Assembly: GCA_021848725.1 (NCBI GenBank)
Contig: JAJZTS010000005.1
Location: forward strand, 1-64,000
Source: Pseudomonadota bacterium
GTDB taxonomy: Bacteria > Pseudomonadota > Gammaproteobacteria > Burkholderiales > Thiobacillaceae
Direction of reading: 5' to 3'
DNA: 64,000 nt
Shown: positions 40,090-54,063 of the stretch, in pieces
How positions within the stretch are numbered: the stretch's first letter is position 1
Layout of the letters: the number at the start of each line of letters is the position of its first letter
Made by a program: the position numbers and the translations under genes
The notes under the pieces: model-generated
Databases searched by the model: none
What the model was told of the DNA's origin: nothing
Seen by the model: only the letters and a program-made list of their open reading frames with translations

Positions 40090-40874
40090 TGGCGCGCATC
40101 TTTGCAATTACCAACCAGAAGGGCGGGGTGGGCAAGACCACCACCACCGTCAACCTCGCGGCCGGCCTGGCCTTGCTGGGCAAGCGCGTGCTGCTGATCG
40201 ACCTCGATCCGCAGGGCAACGCGACCATGGGCAGCGGCATCGACAAGCGCGAGGTGACTCATACCGTCTATCACCTGCTATTGGACCAAGCCAAGCTCGA
40301 TGAGGTGGTGCGCCGCTCCGACCGCGCCGGTTACGACGTGCTGGCGGCCAATCGCGACTTGGCTGGCGCCGAGATCGAACTGGTCGACGAGGAAGGGCGC
40401 GAATATCGCTTGCGCCACGCCCTGGCGGCGGTGGACGGACGCTACGATTATGTGCTGATCGATTGCCCGCCGGCGCTTAACCTGCTCACGGTCAATGCCT
40501 TGACCGCGGCCAACGCCGTGATTATCCCGATGCAGTGCGAGTACTACGCGCTCGAGGGTCTGACCGATCTGGTCAATACGGTGAAAAAGGTCAAGGCCGG
40601 CCTCAACCCAGGCATCGAGATCGAGGGCCTGTTGCGCGCGATGTTCGACCCGCGCAATACCTTGGCCCAGCAGGTGTCGGATCAGCTCAAGGGCCACTTC
40701 GGCGCCAAGGTCTACGACACCGTGATCCCGCGCAATGTGCGGGTGGCCGAGGCGCCCAGTTACGGTCTATCGGTGATGGCTTATGACAAGACCTCGCGCG
40801 GCGCGCAGGCCTATATGCAACTGGCGGAAGAAGTGGTTCGCAGGGAAGAAGGACGTCAACATGGCAAAGCTTAA
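40089..40874 (+). CDS. parA: Chromosome-partitioning ATPase ParA (Soj)
   Basis: Deviant Walker-type ATPase that binds DNA non-specifically and moves ParB-parS complexes apart. The 261-residue protein carries the deviant Walker A KGGVGKTTTTVNLAAGL near residue 11, LLIDLDPQGNATMGSG, Walker A' YVLIDCPPALNLLTVNAL, and PMQCEYYALEGLTDLVNTVKKV. The short N-terminus without a helix-turn-helix is typical of chromosomal ParA. It is followed by parB with a 14-base overlap. Several parS-like sites lie within 20 kb. Confidence 0.97.
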   Translation: MARIFAITNQKGGVGKTTTTVNLAAGLALLGKRVLLIDLDPQGNATMGSGIDKREVTHTVYHLLLDQAKLDEVVRRSDRAGYDVLAANRDLAGAEIELVDEEGREYRLRHALAAVDGRYDYVLIDCPPALNLLTVNALTAANAVIIPMQCEYYALEGLTDLVNTVKKVKAGLNPGIEIEGLLRAMFDPRNTLAQQVSDQLKGHFGAKVYDTVIPRNVRVAEAPSYGLSVMAYDKTSRGAQAYMQLAEEVVRREEGRQHGKA

Positions 40875-41700
40875 AGGATTGGGTCGGGGCCTCGATGCCC
40901 TATTGGGCGACGCGGAAGTCAAAGAGGGTGAGCGCTTGCTCACGTTGCCGGTCGAGAGCCTGCAGCCCGGCAAATACCAGCCGCGGACCCGGATGGACGA
41001 GACCGCCCTGGTCGAGCTGTCCGAGTCGATCAAGTCCGAGGGTCTGATGCAGCCGATCATCGCCCGTGCCGTGCCCGGCGGCCGTTATGAAATCATCGCC
41101 GGCGAGCGGCGCTGGCGTGCCAGCCAACTGGCCGGCATGCGCGAGGTGCCGGTCCTGGTGCGCGAGGTGGCCGATGCCTCGGCCCTGAAGATGGCGCTGA
41201 TCGAAAACATTCAGCGCGAAAACCTCAACCCCTTGGAAGAGGCGCATGGCATCCAGCGTCTGATCAAGGAATTCGACATGACCCATCAGACCGCGGCCGA
41301 GGCCGTTGGCCGTTCGCGCACGGCGGTGACCAACCTCCTGCGCCTGATCAATCTGGCCAAGCCGGTGCAAGCCATGCTGATGGAAAACCAGATCGACATG
41401 GGGCATGCCCGTGCCTTGCTCAGCCTGAACCATGCCAAGCAGACCGAGGCGGCTAACGATGTGGCCAAGCGCGGCCTATCGGTCCGCGAGACCGAACACC
41501 TGGTTGCGCGCCTGCTCAAACCGGAGGAGGCCAAGCCTGCCGTCAAAAAAGACCGCGACGTCGTGCGCTTGGAAGAGACCTTGGCGGAAAAGCTCGGGGC
41601 TGCGGTCAAGATTCAGGCCAATCGCAAAGGGGCCGGCCGGCTGACCGTCGAGTTTTCCAGCCTGGGCCAACTCGACGAGTTGCTACGGCGCATCCATTAA
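40861..41700 (+). CDS. parB: Chromosome-partitioning protein ParB (Spo0J)
   Basis: CTP-dependent DNA clamp that loads at parS. It is 279 residues from the ATG at 40861 (MAKLKGLGRGLDALLGD); a longer reading upstream overlaps parA and is not coding. The ParA-stimulating N-terminus GLGRGLDALL is present. Box I and box II of the CTPase domain read QPGKYQPRTRMDE and IIAGERRWRASQLAG, and NIQRENLNPLEEAHGIQRL follows. The helix-turn-helix is TAAEAVGRSRTAVTNLLRLINL, and the dimerisation domain is at about 235-279. The nearby CACGTG palindromes are its expected targets. Confidence 0.96.
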   Translation: MAKLKGLGRGLDALLGDAEVKEGERLLTLPVESLQPGKYQPRTRMDETALVELSESIKSEGLMQPIIARAVPGGRYEIIAGERRWRASQLAGMREVPVLVREVADASALKMALIENIQRENLNPLEEAHGIQRLIKEFDMTHQTAAEAVGRSRTAVTNLLRLINLAKPVQAMLMENQIDMGHARALLSLNHAKQTEAANDVAKRGLSVRETEHLVARLLKPEEAKPAVKKDRDVVRLEETLAEKLGAAVKIQANRKGAGRLTVEFSSLGQLDELLRRIH

Positions 41701-41717
41701 AGACCCTCTCGTCCACA

Positions 41718-41748
41718 ATACAACCATCAAAGCATTTGATGGTTGTAT
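41718..41748. promoter_or_regulatory. Perfect 14-bp palindrome over the atp promoter -35 region
   Basis: ATACAACCATCAAA (41718-41731), a 3-base spacer GCA, then TTTGATGGTTGTAT (41735-41748), every base paired. It has no T-tract, so a plain intrinsic terminator for parB is doubtful. The right arm overlaps the -35 hexamer of the atp promoter, which fits an operator. Confidence 0.7.
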
Positions 41749-41772
41749 CAGACTCGCTAATTCGCATATAAT
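41743..41772 (+). promoter_or_regulatory. Probable atp operon promoter
   Basis: A perfect -10 TATAAT (41767-41772) preceded at 18 bases by TTGTAT (41743-41748) as a weak -35. A start of transcription 6-8 bases downstream would fall at 41779-41780, only 2-3 bases before the atpI ATG at 41782. Confidence 0.68.
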
Positions 41773-41781
41773 CGTCCTCTT

Positions 41782-42992
<1,211 letters not shown>

Positions 42993-43031
42993 CCGGATTT
43001 GTCTTTGATTTGATATTTGATTTTTCTTTAG

Positions 43032-43280
<249 letters not shown>

Positions 43281-43318
43281 GCGTCGTTGTTAAGGCTTAA
43301 CCCGCGAGAGGTTCGCGC

Positions 43319-43789
43319 ATGAACATCAATTTGACCCTGATAGGGCAGTCCATCACGTTCTTCCTGTTCGTGTGGTTCTGCATGAAGTTTGTATGGCCGC
43401 CCGTCGTCACCGCCCTCGAGGCCCGGCGCAAGCAGATTGCCGACGGCCTGGCGGCGGCCGACCGTGGCAAGCACGAGCTGGAACTGGCCGCCAAGCGCGC
43501 CACCGAGACCTTGCAGGAGGCCAAGCAAAAGGCCGCCGAGATCATCGCCCAGGCTGAGAAACGCGCCAGCCAGGTGGTCGAGGAGTCCAAGGACACCGCC
43601 AAGGTCGAGGGCGATCGTCAGATCGCCGCCGCGAAGGCCGAGATCGAGCAGGAAATCCATCGCGCCCGCGAGCAATTGCGCGGCGAAGTGGCCGCCCTGG
43701 TCGTGGCCGGTGCCGAGAAGATCCTGCGCCGTGAAGTGGATGCCAAGGCGCACGGCGATCTGCTCGAGGCCATTAAGAACGAGCTTTGA
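43319..43789 (+). CDS. atpF: F0 ATP synthase subunit b
   Basis: Peripheral-stalk subunit of 156 residues. A single N-terminal membrane span ([28 protein letters not shown]) is followed by a long charged coiled coil (about 35-140; e.g. [29 protein letters not shown]) that contacts F1 through the delta subunit. The length equals the usual b subunit of proteobacteria, and only one b gene is present. GCGAGAGGT precedes the ATG. The gene ends two bases before the atpH ATG. Confidence 0.96.
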   Translation: MNINLTLIGQSITFFLFVWFCMKFVWPPVVTALEARRKQIADGLAAADRGKHELELAAKRATETLQEAKQKAAEIIAQAEKRASQVVEESKDTAKVEGDRQIAAAKAEIEQEIHRAREQLRGEVAALVVAGAEKILRREVDAKAHGDLLEAIKNEL

Positions 43790-43791
43790 CC

Positions 43792-44328
43792 ATGGCCGAA
43801 GTCGTTACTATTGCTCGCCCCTACGCCGAGGCCGTTGCGCGCTTGGCTAAGGAGCAAAACACTTGGGCCGCCTGGTCCGACATGCTCAGCCTGGCTGCTG
43901 CCGTGGTAGCGGATGCGCAGGTGGCGGCATTGATCGCCAACCCGTCCGTGTCCACCGAGCGCGCGGTCGAACTGATCTTGGCGGTCTGTGGCGGCAAACT
44001 CAATGCAGAGGGTGTCAACACCGTCAAGGTGCTGGCCGAAAACAAGCGTCTTGCCGTGCTACCGGAAATCGCCCGGTTGTTCGAAGAGATGCGAGCCGTT
44101 GCCGAGGGTGCGCTGGAAGCCAAGATCACCAGCGCCTTCCCGCTGAGCGATGCGCAAATGGCCACCCTGGTCGACAAGCTGGCCGCTAAATATGGCCGCA
44201 AGGTCAGCGCTAGCCAGGAAGTGGACGCTAGCCTGATCGGCGGCGTCACGATTACGGTGGGCGACGAGGTGCTCGATGCATCGGTTCGCACCAAGCTGGC
44301 CGAAATGGCCGTCACCCTGCAAGGTTGA
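43792..44328 (+). CDS. atpH: F1 ATP synthase subunit delta
   Basis: OSCP-like protein of 178 residues linking the alpha/beta hexamer to the b stalk. It starts at the ATG at 43792 (MAEVVTIARPYAEAVARLAKEQ), where a TTG two codons upstream overlaps atpF and is unlikely. The six-helix N-terminal domain is about 1-105. The C-terminal region has the conserved EVDASLIGGVTITVGDEVLDASVRTKLAEM. It lies between atpF and atpA as expected. Confidence 0.95.
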   Translation: MAEVVTIARPYAEAVARLAKEQNTWAAWSDMLSLAAAVVADAQVAALIANPSVSTERAVELILAVCGGKLNAEGVNTVKVLAENKRLAVLPEIARLFEEMRAVAEGALEAKITSAFPLSDAQMATLVDKLAAKYGRKVSASQEVDASLIGGVTITVGDEVLDASVRTKLAEMAVTLQG

Positions 44329-44349
44329 TCTGAAGAATCTGGAGTCGAT

Positions 44350-45891
<1,542 letters not shown>

Positions 45892-45919
45892 GCCGGGTCT
45901 AGTGTAGAGAGTCGAGAAA

Positions 45920-46786
45920 ATGGCTGCCGGAAAAGAGATCCGCACCAAGATCAAGAGCGTCGAGAACACGCGCAAGATCACCAAGGCCATGGAGATGGTG
46001 GCCGCCTCCAAGATGCGCAAGGCACAAGAGCGCATGAAGGCGGCCCGTCCCTATGCCGAGAAGATCGCGCAGGTCGTGGCGCATATGAGCCTATCGCATC
46101 CCGAGTACAAGCACCCGTTCTATGTCGCGCGCGACAACATCAAGCGCGTCGGCCTGATCGTGGTGTCGACCGACAAAGGCCTGTGCGGCGGTTTGAACAC
46201 CAATGCCTTGCGCCTGGTCCTGGGCAAGCTGAAGGACTGGGAAGCGCAGGGCGTCGAGGTCGATGTCACCGCGATCGGCAACAAGGGCATGGGCTTCATC
46301 CAGCGCCTGGGCGGCAACGTCGTGTCCGAGGCCACCGGCCTAGGCGACAAGCCGCACCTGGAAAAGCTGATCGGTCCGGTCAGCGTCATGCTCGAGGCCT
46401 ACAAGGCCGGCAAGATCGACGCGCTGTATCTGGTCTACAGCCGCTTCGTCAACACCATGAAGCAGGAAGCCCAGTTCGCCCAATTGCTGCCGTTGTCGGC
46501 CGAGGCCGCGGTCGAAAAGAGCGAAGCGCATTGGGACTACATCTACGAGCCCGAGGCCAAAGGCGTGATCGACGGCCTGATGATCCGCTACATCGAAGCG
46601 CTGATCTATCAAGCGGTCGCCGAGAACATGGCCTGCGAGCAGTCGGCGCGGATGGTGGCCATGAAGGCGGCATCGGACAACGCCAAGAACGTGATCGGTG
46701 AACTGAAGCTGGTCTACAACAAGACCCGCCAGGCTGCGATCACCAAAGAGTTGTCAGAGATCGTCTCTGGCGCCGCGGCGGTTTAA
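45920..46786 (+). CDS. atpG: F1 ATP synthase subunit gamma
   Basis: Rotary shaft subunit of 288 residues. N- and C-terminal helices form the coiled coil: [36 protein letters not shown] at the start, and a C-terminal half with [35 protein letters not shown], which is the family signature. The central Rossmann-like domain includes [14 protein letters not shown]. The length is normal for bacteria. It is preceded by atpA (28-base gap) and followed by atpD. Confidence 0.97.
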   Translation: MAAGKEIRTKIKSVENTRKITKAMEMVAASKMRKAQERMKAARPYAEKIAQVVAHMSLSHPEYKHPFYVARDNIKRVGLIVVSTDKGLCGGLNTNALRLVLGKLKDWEAQGVEVDVTAIGNKGMGFIQRLGGNVVSEATGLGDKPHLEKLIGPVSVMLEAYKAGKIDALYLVYSRFVNTMKQEAQFAQLLPLSAEAAVEKSEAHWDYIYEPEAKGVIDGLMIRYIEALIYQAVAENMACEQSARMVAMKAASDNAKNVIGELKLVYNKTRQAAITKELSEIVSGAAAV

Positions 46787-48193
<1,407 letters not shown>

Positions 48194-48205
48194 GGGAAGC
48201 CAGAT

Positions 48206-48631
48206 ATGGCCATGACTATCCATGTGGACATCGTGAGCGCGGAAGCATCCATCTACGCCGGTTCGGCGGAGTATGTGATTGTCCCCGCCGAGATGGGCGA
48301 AGTGGGTATCCACCCGCGACATGCGCCGATGCTCACTCGCATCAAGCCGGGTTCGGTGCGCATTAAGAAGCCGATGGAAGACGGCGAAGATGTGATCTTC
48401 GTCTCCGGCGGTATTCTTGAAGTGCAGCCGCACGTGGTTTCCATCCTGTCCGACACGGCCGTGCGCGGCGCCGACCTGGATGAGGCTCGCGCCCAGGAAG
48501 CCAAGGCCCGGGCGGAAGAGGCGATGAAGAACCGCACCTCCGCCATGGAATACGCCCAGGCCGAGGCCGAACTCGCCGTCGCCATCGCCCAATTGCAGGC
48601 CATCGAAAAGCTGCGCAAGCAAAAGGCCTGA
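48206..48631 (+). CDS. atpC: F1 ATP synthase subunit epsilon
   Basis: Rotor and inhibitory subunit of 141 residues. The N-terminal beta-sandwich (about 1-85) has [44 protein letters not shown] and [11 protein letters not shown]. The C-terminal two-helix hairpin (about 90-139) is Ala/Glu-rich and can extend into the catalytic hexamer to inhibit hydrolysis. ATG GCC ATG gives two possible starts two codons apart. It closes the atpIBEFHAGDC operon, with a strong terminator 22 bases later. Confidence 0.96.
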   Translation: MAMTIHVDIVSAEASIYAGSAEYVIVPAEMGEVGIHPRHAPMLTRIKPGSVRIKKPMEDGEDVIFVSGGILEVQPHVVSILSDTAVRGADLDEARAQEAKARAEEAMKNRTSAMEYAQAEAELAVAIAQLQAIEKLRKQKA

Positions 48632-48652
48632 TGCCGGCGCCACGGTAGTAAG

Positions 48653-48682
48653 AAAAAGGCAGCCGATCGGCTGCCTTTTTTA
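48653..48682 (+). terminator. Rho-independent terminator of the atp operon
   Basis: The self-complementary run AAAAAGGCAGCC / GGCTGCCTTTTT is centred on GATC (48653-48680) and followed by more T. It is a strong GC stem with A and T tracts on the two sides. glmU starts 50 bases later. Confidence 0.93.
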
Positions 48683-48731
48683 TTGGCCGGCGCCGCGTGA
48701 AGCAAGCGATTTGTTTATACTTCCAGGCCAA

Positions 48732-50114
48732 ATGAGCACACCGCTTAACGTCGTCATCCTCGCCGCCGGCAAGGGCACCCGGATGCATTCCGATCTGCCC
48801 AAGGTCCTGCACCCCTTGGCCGGCCGGCCCCTGATCGAGCACGTCATCGCCGCCGCCGACAGCCTGGCGGCGGAGCGCATCTGCGTCGTCTACGGCCATG
48901 GCGGCGACGTCTTGCCGCAGGTCGTCGGCCGCGGCGACCTGGCCTGGGTGATGCAGGAGCCCCAACTCGGCACGGGTCATGCCGTGCAACAAGCGCTGCC
49001 GAGGCTGGATCCCGCGGCGGTTGCCTTGATCCTCTACGGCGACGTGCCGCTGATCCGGGCGGAAACCTTGCAAGAGCTGGTGTTGCTGGCGCGCGGCGAC
49101 GCGTTGGCCCTGCTGACGATCAGCTTGGCCAACCCCTCGGGCTATGGCCGCATCGTGCGCAATGCGCAGGGCAGCGTCGAGCGCATCGTCGAGCACAAGG
49201 ACGCGACGCCGGAAGAGCTGGCGATCCATGAGGTCAACACCGGCATCATGGCCGTGCCGGCCAAGCGGCTGAGCGCGTGGTTGGCGCGCCTGTCCAACAA
49301 CAACGCGCAAGGCGAGTATTACCTGACCGACATCATCGCGATGGCGGCGGCCGAACGGGTGCGCGTGCTGCCCTGCCACCCCGGCGCGATGTGGGAGGTG
49401 CTCGGCGTCAACAGCCGGGCCCAATTGGCCGAGTTGGAGCGCACCCATCAGCACAACCTGGCCGAGGCGCTGCTGCTGCAGGGCGTGACCTTGATCGACC
49501 CCAAGCGCATCGACATTCGCGGCGAACTGGCCTGTGGCCGCGACGTGTTGATCGACGTCAATTGCGTGTTCGAGGGCCGCGTCGCCTTGGCCGATGGCGT
49601 GAAGATCGGTGCCAACTGCGTGCTGCGGAACGTCGAGGTTGCCGCTGGCGCGGAGATCCTGCCGTTCAGCCACCTCGATGGCGCCAAGGTCGGCGCCGAT
49701 AGCCGCATCGGTCCCTATGCCCGCATCCGGCCCGGCACCGAGCTGGCGGCCGAGACCCACATCGGCAACTTCGTCGAGATCAAGAACAGCCAGGTCGGTT
49801 TCAACTCCAAGATCAACCACCTGTCTTATGTCGGCGACGCCACCGTGGGCAGCAAGGTCAACATCGGCGCCGGCACCATCACCGCCAACTACGACGGCGC
49901 CAACAAGCACCGCACCGACATCGAGGACAACGCCTCGATCGGCTCGAATTGCGTGCTGGTGGCGCCGGTGCGGATCGGTGCGGCGGCGACCATCGGCGCC
50001 GGTTCGGTCATCAGCAAGAGCGCGCCGGCCGGCGAATTGACCGTGGCGCGGGCCAAGGCGGTGACCATTGCCGGCTGGAAACGGCCGGTGAAGAAACAGA
50101 AAGAGGGAAGCTGA
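48732..50114 (+). CDS. glmU: Bifunctional GlcNAc-1-P uridyltransferase / GlcN-1-P acetyltransferase GlmU
   Basis: Makes UDP-GlcNAc for peptidoglycan and LPS. It is 460 residues from the ATG at 48732. The N-terminal Rossmann pyrophosphorylase (about 1-228) has the nucleotide-sugar motif [22 protein letters not shown] and YGDVPLI. The C-terminal left-handed beta-helix acetyltransferase (about 250-450) has hexapeptide repeats, including [31 protein letters not shown] and [17 protein letters not shown], where the catalytic histidine lies. It is followed one base later by glmS, so the two steps around glucosamine-1-P are encoded together. Confidence 0.96.
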   Translation: MSTPLNVVILAAGKGTRMHSDLPKVLHPLAGRPLIEHVIAAADSLAAERICVVYGHGGDVLPQVVGRGDLAWVMQEPQLGTGHAVQQALPRLDPAAVALILYGDVPLIRAETLQELVLLARGDALALLTISLANPSGYGRIVRNAQGSVERIVEHKDATPEELAIHEVNTGIMAVPAKRLSAWLARLSNNNAQGEYYLTDIIAMAAAERVRVLPCHPGAMWEVLGVNSRAQLAELERTHQHNLAEALLLQGVTLIDPKRIDIRGELACGRDVLIDVNCVFEGRVALADGVKIGANCVLRNVEVAAGAEILPFSHLDGAKVGADSRIGPYARIRPGTELAAETHIGNFVEIKNSQVGFNSKINHLSYVGDATVGSKVNIGAGTITANYDGANKHRTDIEDNASIGSNCVLVAPVRIGAAATIGAGSVISKSAPAGELTVARAKAVTIAGWKRPVKKQKEGS

Positions 50115-50115
50115 C

Positions 50116-51942
50116 ATGTGCGGCATCGTCGGCGCCGTCGCCGAACGCAATGTGGTGCCCCTGTTGATCGAGGGCCTGCAACGCCTGGAATACCGGGGCT
50201 ACGACTCGGCCGGCATTGCCGTGGTCGACGGCGCGATCAAGCGGGTGCGCCGGGTCGGCCGGGTCAGCGAGATGCAGAATGCGGCGGCCGCGGAGGGCCT
50301 TAGCGGCCAGATCGGCATCGGCCACACCCGTTGGGCGACGCACGGCGGCGTGACCGAGCCCAACGCCCACCCGCATATCTCCGGTAATCTCATCGCCGTG
50401 GTGCACAACGGCATCATCGAGAACCACGAGGCCATTCGAGCCGAGCTCAAGCAGCTGGGTTATGCCTTCGAGTCGCAGACTGACACCGAGGTCATCGCTC
50501 ATTTGGTGCATCACCGCTACCAGCAGAACCATGATTTGTTCGCCGCGGTGGAAGCCGCCGTGCGCGAATTGGTCGGGGCCTATGCCATCGCCGTGGTCGC
50601 CCTGGATCAGCCCGACTTGATGGTCTGCGCCCGGATGGGCTGTCCCCTGCTGATTGGCCGTGGCGAGCACGAGAACTTCATCGCCTCCGATGTCTCCGCC
50701 GTGCTGTCCAGCACCCGGCGGGTGATCTATCTGGAAGAAGGCGACGTGGTCGCTGTGCGCCGCGACGGTATCGTCATTCACGATCAGGCCGGGCGGACGG
50801 TCGAGCGCGGCGAACACGTCAGCGACGTCTCCATCGCCTCGCTCGAACTGGGCCCCTACAGTCATTACATGCAGAAAGAGATCCACGAGCAGCCGCGCGC
50901 CTTGGCCGATACCATCGAGGCCGTGCTCGACGAGGGCTTCAGCCCGGCCCTGTTCGGCGAGGGCGCTGCCGGCGTGCTGGGGCAGGTCGAGGGCGTGCAG
51001 ATCCTCGCTTGCGGCACCAGTTATTACGCCGGCTCGGTCGCCCGCTATTGGATCGAGGCCATCGCCGGCCTGCCCTGCCAGGTCGAGATCGCCAGCGAAT
51101 ACCGTTATCGCCCGGCGGTGGCCAACCCCAAGCATCTGGTCGTGACCATTTCCCAGTCGGGCGAGACCCTGGACACGCTGGAAGCGCTGAAATATGCCAA
51201 GAGCCTGGGTCACGATCTGACCCTGGCCATCTGCAACGTGCAGGAGAGCGCCATCCCGCGTGCCTCGCGCTTGGTGTTCTATACCCGGGCCGGCGCCGAA
51301 ATCGGCGTCGCTTCGACCAAGGCCTTCACCACCCAGCTGGTCGCCCTGTTCATCTTGGCGGTGACCTTGGCCAAGCAGCGCGGCCGAATCGACGACGAAC
51401 AGCAAGCGGCCTATCTTGAGGCCTTGCGTCATCTGCCCGGCAGCGTGCAGCACGCCCTCAACCTGGAGCCGCAGATCAAGCTATGGGCCGAGCAATTCGG
51501 CGGCAAACAGCACGCCTTGTTCCTCGGCCGCGGTCTGCATTACCCGATTGCGCTGGAAGGCGCGCTCAAGCTCAAGGAAATCTCCTATATTCATGCCGAG
51601 GCCTATCCGGCCGGCGAGCTGAAGCACGGCCCCTTGGCGCTCGTCGACAGTGAAATGCCGGTCGTGGTGATCGCGCCCAACGACAGCCTGTTGGAAAAGG
51701 TGAAGTCGAACATGCAGGAGGTGCGGGCGCGTGGCGGCGAGCTGTTCGTGTTCGCCGATCTCGACAGCCACTTCACCGACTCCGAGGGCGTGCACGTGAT
51801 CCGCACCCCGCGCCACGTCGGCGTGCTGTCGCCGGTGGTCCATGCCATTCCGGTGCAGTTGTTGGCATATCATGCCGCCTTGGTCAAAGGCACGGATGTC
51901 GACAAGCCCCGCAATCTGGCGAAATCGGTCACTGTGGAGTAA
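50116..51942 (+). CDS. glmS: Glutamine--fructose-6-phosphate aminotransferase GlmS
   Basis: Converts fructose-6-P and glutamine to glucosamine-6-P, the first committed step of the hexosamine pathway. The 608-residue protein has an N-terminal Ntn glutaminase whose nucleophile is Cys2 ([11 protein letters not shown]), with [16 protein letters not shown]. Two SIS isomerase domains (about 285-425 and 455-595) follow, with [18 protein letters not shown] and [22 protein letters not shown]. The end [12 protein letters not shown] is the standard C-terminus. No riboswitch-like leader is possible, as the gap to glmU is one base. Confidence 0.97.
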   Translation: MCGIVGAVAERNVVPLLIEGLQRLEYRGYDSAGIAVVDGAIKRVRRVGRVSEMQNAAAAEGLSGQIGIGHTRWATHGGVTEPNAHPHISGNLIAVVHNGIIENHEAIRAELKQLGYAFESQTDTEVIAHLVHHRYQQNHDLFAAVEAAVRELVGAYAIAVVALDQPDLMVCARMGCPLLIGRGEHENFIASDVSAVLSSTRRVIYLEEGDVVAVRRDGIVIHDQAGRTVERGEHVSDVSIASLELGPYSHYMQKEIHEQPRALADTIEAVLDEGFSPALFGEGAAGVLGQVEGVQILACGTSYYAGSVARYWIEAIAGLPCQVEIASEYRYRPAVANPKHLVVTISQSGETLDTLEALKYAKSLGHDLTLAICNVQESAIPRASRLVFYTRAGAEIGVASTKAFTTQLVALFILAVTLAKQRGRIDDEQQAAYLEALRHLPGSVQHALNLEPQIKLWAEQFGGKQHALFLGRGLHYPIALEGALKLKEISYIHAEAYPAGELKHGPLALVDSEMPVVVIAPNDSLLEKVKSNMQEVRARGGELFVFADLDSHFTDSEGVHVIRTPRHVGVLSPVVHAIPVQLLAYHAALVKGTDVDKPRNLAKSVTVE

Positions 51943-51973
51943 GCCGCGACGCGGCGGGTGCATCGTGACAGGC

Positions 51974-52570
51974 ATGAAACAGCACGTCGTGATTCCCGGC
52001 TTTCTTCAAGCAGAGGAAGTCGATGCCCTGGTGCGAGAGGCGAAAGAAGCGGAGTCGGAATACCGCACCAATCGTGGTGGCAATACCTACTGCACTGTGG
52101 CCTGGATCAAATACGATTATCGCGGGTTCAAGGACCTGACCGCCCGGCTGGATGCGCTGGTGGAGCAGCAGAACGCAGCGCGCTTTGGCATTCCGAACAT
52201 TGTCCCCTTCACCGGGCAATATCAGTACACCGATTATCACGAGCCGGGTGACGCCTATGGCTGGCACACCGATAGCGGGGAGAAACCGGAGTATTTGGCA
52301 AGGCGGCGCCTGACCGTCACCATTGCGCTTTCCGATGGGAGCGAATACGAGGGCGGCGGCTTCGAGCTTTCGGATCATTGCGGGCACAGCGCAGCACCCA
52401 ATCCCTCGTCGATTTATGCCAGCGCGCCGTCGCTCGACGACTCGGAGGGGTTGTTATTGCGTCGCAAGGGGACGTTGACGATGTTCCCCGCCAATCGCAT
52501 GCACAGGGCGCTGCCGGTCCTTTCCGGCAGCCGCAAGGTGCTGGTCTGCTGGGTATCTAGCTCGGAGTGA
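51974..52570 (+). CDS. 2-oxoglutarate/Fe(II)-dependent oxygenase (prolyl-4-hydroxylase-like)
   Basis: Protein of 198 residues from the ATG at 51974 (a GTG at 51965 is also possible). The double-stranded beta-helix shows the iron ligands H and D in YGWHTDSG and the distal H in FPANRMHRALPV. The 2OG-binding basic residue is probably R in SGSRKVLVCW. TVTIALSDGSEYEGGGFEL is typical of the PKHD/P4Hc group. The substrate is unknown. An internal stretch (about 135-165; APNPSSIYASAPSLDDSEG) looks like a loop insertion. It lies in a loose neighbourhood between glmS and an orphan parA-like gene, with no clear partner. Confidence 0.86.
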   Translation: MKQHVVIPGFLQAEEVDALVREAKEAESEYRTNRGGNTYCTVAWIKYDYRGFKDLTARLDALVEQQNAARFGIPNIVPFTGQYQYTDYHEPGDAYGWHTDSGEKPEYLARRRLTVTIALSDGSEYEGGGFELSDHCGHSAAPNPSSIYASAPSLDDSEGLLLRRKGTLTMFPANRMHRALPVLSGSRKVLVCWVSSSE

Positions 52571-52731
52571 TCGGCCAAGACATCGGATAATGCGGTCCAA
52601 GGCGGCGAAGCCGAATATCGAGCCGGGCGGCTCGAGCGGCGGCGTCAAAACCGGCGCCACCGGGGCAGCAGGTTTCCTCCCGCTGCCGTTCTAGACTATT
52701 CTGTGTCGGATATGAAATAGAAGGAGACACC

Positions 52732-53493
52732 ATGGCAGTCGTTGCGGTCTTCAACCAGAAAGGCGGCGTAGGCAAGACCACCACCACGCTCAACGTGGCG
52801 GCCGCGCTCATGCTGCTGGAGCGGCAGCCGATCTTGATCGACCTCGATCCGCAGGCCCACTTGAGCCTGGCCTTGGGGTTGAAGCACTTGCCGGGCGATG
52901 CCTGCGTCTCGGCCTACTTTCTGCACGACAAGCCGCTATCCAGCCTGGTCCGGCAACTGCCCAGCGGTCTGCGCATCATCTCCGGCCACCCGGACCTGGC
53001 CAAGGTCGATTCCATGTTGGGCGGCGTCAAGGGTGTGGCGGCCAAGCTGCGCAATGGCTTGAGCCAATTGGCCAGCAGCGATAGCCCCGTGCTGATCGAT
53101 TGCGCGCCGGCCTTGTCGGTGTTGACCTTGAATGCCTTGTTCGCCTCCGACCGGGTGCTGATTCCGGTCACCTCCGACTATCTGGCCATGCAGGGCCTGC
53201 ACCGTACCGAGATCGCGCTGCGCGTGCTGGAAAAACCGCTGGGCCGGCCGATCGAGCGACGCATGGTGATCACCCGCTATGCCGAGGACAAACCGCAATG
53301 CCGCGATGCGCTGGCGACCTTGAAGCAACGCTATGTGAACGAATTGACCGAGGCCAAGATCGGCGACGACCTCGCGCTGGCCGAGAGCCCGGCCCACGGG
53401 ATGGACATCTTCGCCTATGCCGCCGACTCCGCCGGCGCGCACGATTACCGCGTGTTGACCATGGAGCTGCTGTCCAAGGGTTTCTTCCAGTAA
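52732..53493 (+). CDS. Orphan ParA/MinD-family ATPase
   Basis: Second ParA-type protein of the window, 253 residues. The deviant Walker A is FNQKGGVGKTTTTLNVAAALMLL, then LIDLDPQAHLSLALGL. Walker A' is VLIDCAPALSVLTLNALFASD. The sequence is only loosely like the parA beside parB, and it has no parB next to it. Proteins of this kind position plasmids, chemosensory arrays or other cargo; which one applies here is not shown. A ribosome-binding site AGAAGGAGACACC precedes the ATG. It is followed by a DUF4405-type membrane protein gene. Confidence 0.88.
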   Translation: MAVVAVFNQKGGVGKTTTTLNVAAALMLLERQPILIDLDPQAHLSLALGLKHLPGDACVSAYFLHDKPLSSLVRQLPSGLRIISGHPDLAKVDSMLGGVKGVAAKLRNGLSQLASSDSPVLIDCAPALSVLTLNALFASDRVLIPVTSDYLAMQGLHRTEIALRVLEKPLGRPIERRMVITRYAEDKPQCRDALATLKQRYVNELTEAKIGDDLALAESPAHGMDIFAYAADSAGAHDYRVLTMELLSKGFFQ

Positions 53494-53606
53494 GCCGCCG
53501 CGGCGCACGCCGTGCGCCAGCGATAGGGAAGGGGCCAAGGCAACGCGTGATCGACGGCGATAACCCGGTTCCGGGCGTATAGCTGGACGATGTGAGAGGA
53601 GAGGCC

Positions 53607-54056
53607 ATGAATCGCGCCACCTTGATCCTGCTGATCGATATCGTGGCCTTCGTCGGCTTCGTTTTCCTCACCACGACCGGCATTCTGCTGCACTACCTAT
53701 TGCCCCCCGGCAGCGGCCGCTGGTCCGAGGTCTGGTCGCTCAGCCGGCACGACTGGGGCGCGATCCACTTCTGGATCTCAGTCGCCTTTTTCGCTGTCCT
53801 CTCCGCGCATCTGATTCTGCATTGGCGCGTCGCGCTTGGTCTGCTCAGGGGCCATAGGCCGGAGCAGACGAACTGGCGTATTGCGCTGGGCCTGGTCGCG
53901 CTGGTGGCGATTGTCCTGCTGGCAGTGGCGCCGCTATTCGGCGCAAGCGAAACCGGCGGTGGCGGTATTGGACTCAATCAGCGCGTTAGCGATGAACAGG
54001 CGCCTGTACCGCGCGGACCGGGGCAGGGCAGCGGCTATCGGGGCGGCCAGGAATAG
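53607..54056 (+). CDS. DUF4405-like membrane protein
   Basis: Protein of 149 residues from the ATG at 53607, preceded by GAGAGGAGAGG. Three predicted spans (about 5-28, 45-66 and 87-107) are followed by a Gly/Pro/Arg-rich tail (GPGQGSGYRGGQE). Histidines fall at helix-compatible spacing (LLHYLLPP, SRHDWGAIHFWIS, SAHLILHW). This resembles the DUF4405/cytochrome b561-like group, where such histidines could bind haem. This is inference from pattern only. It may share a transcript with the orphan parA gene (113-base gap). It converges on the ampG-like gene seven bases away. Confidence 0.72.
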   Translation: MNRATLILLIDIVAFVGFVFLTTTGILLHYLLPPGSGRWSEVWSLSRHDWGAIHFWISVAFFAVLSAHLILHWRVALGLLRGHRPEQTNWRIALGLVALVAIVLLAVAPLFGASETGGGGIGLNQRVSDEQAPVPRGPGQGSGYRGGQE

Positions 54057-54063
54057 GCCCGTA

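Noticed and set aside
50100-50120. glmS ribozyme or riboswitch leader
   Set aside because: Only one base separates glmU from glmS, leaving no room for a leader. The ribozyme is a feature of Gram-positive bacteria.
53502-53518. GGCGCAC/GTGCGCC hairpin after the orphan parA gene
   Set aside because: It has no T-tract and a GC-rich surrounding, so it is not reported as a terminator.
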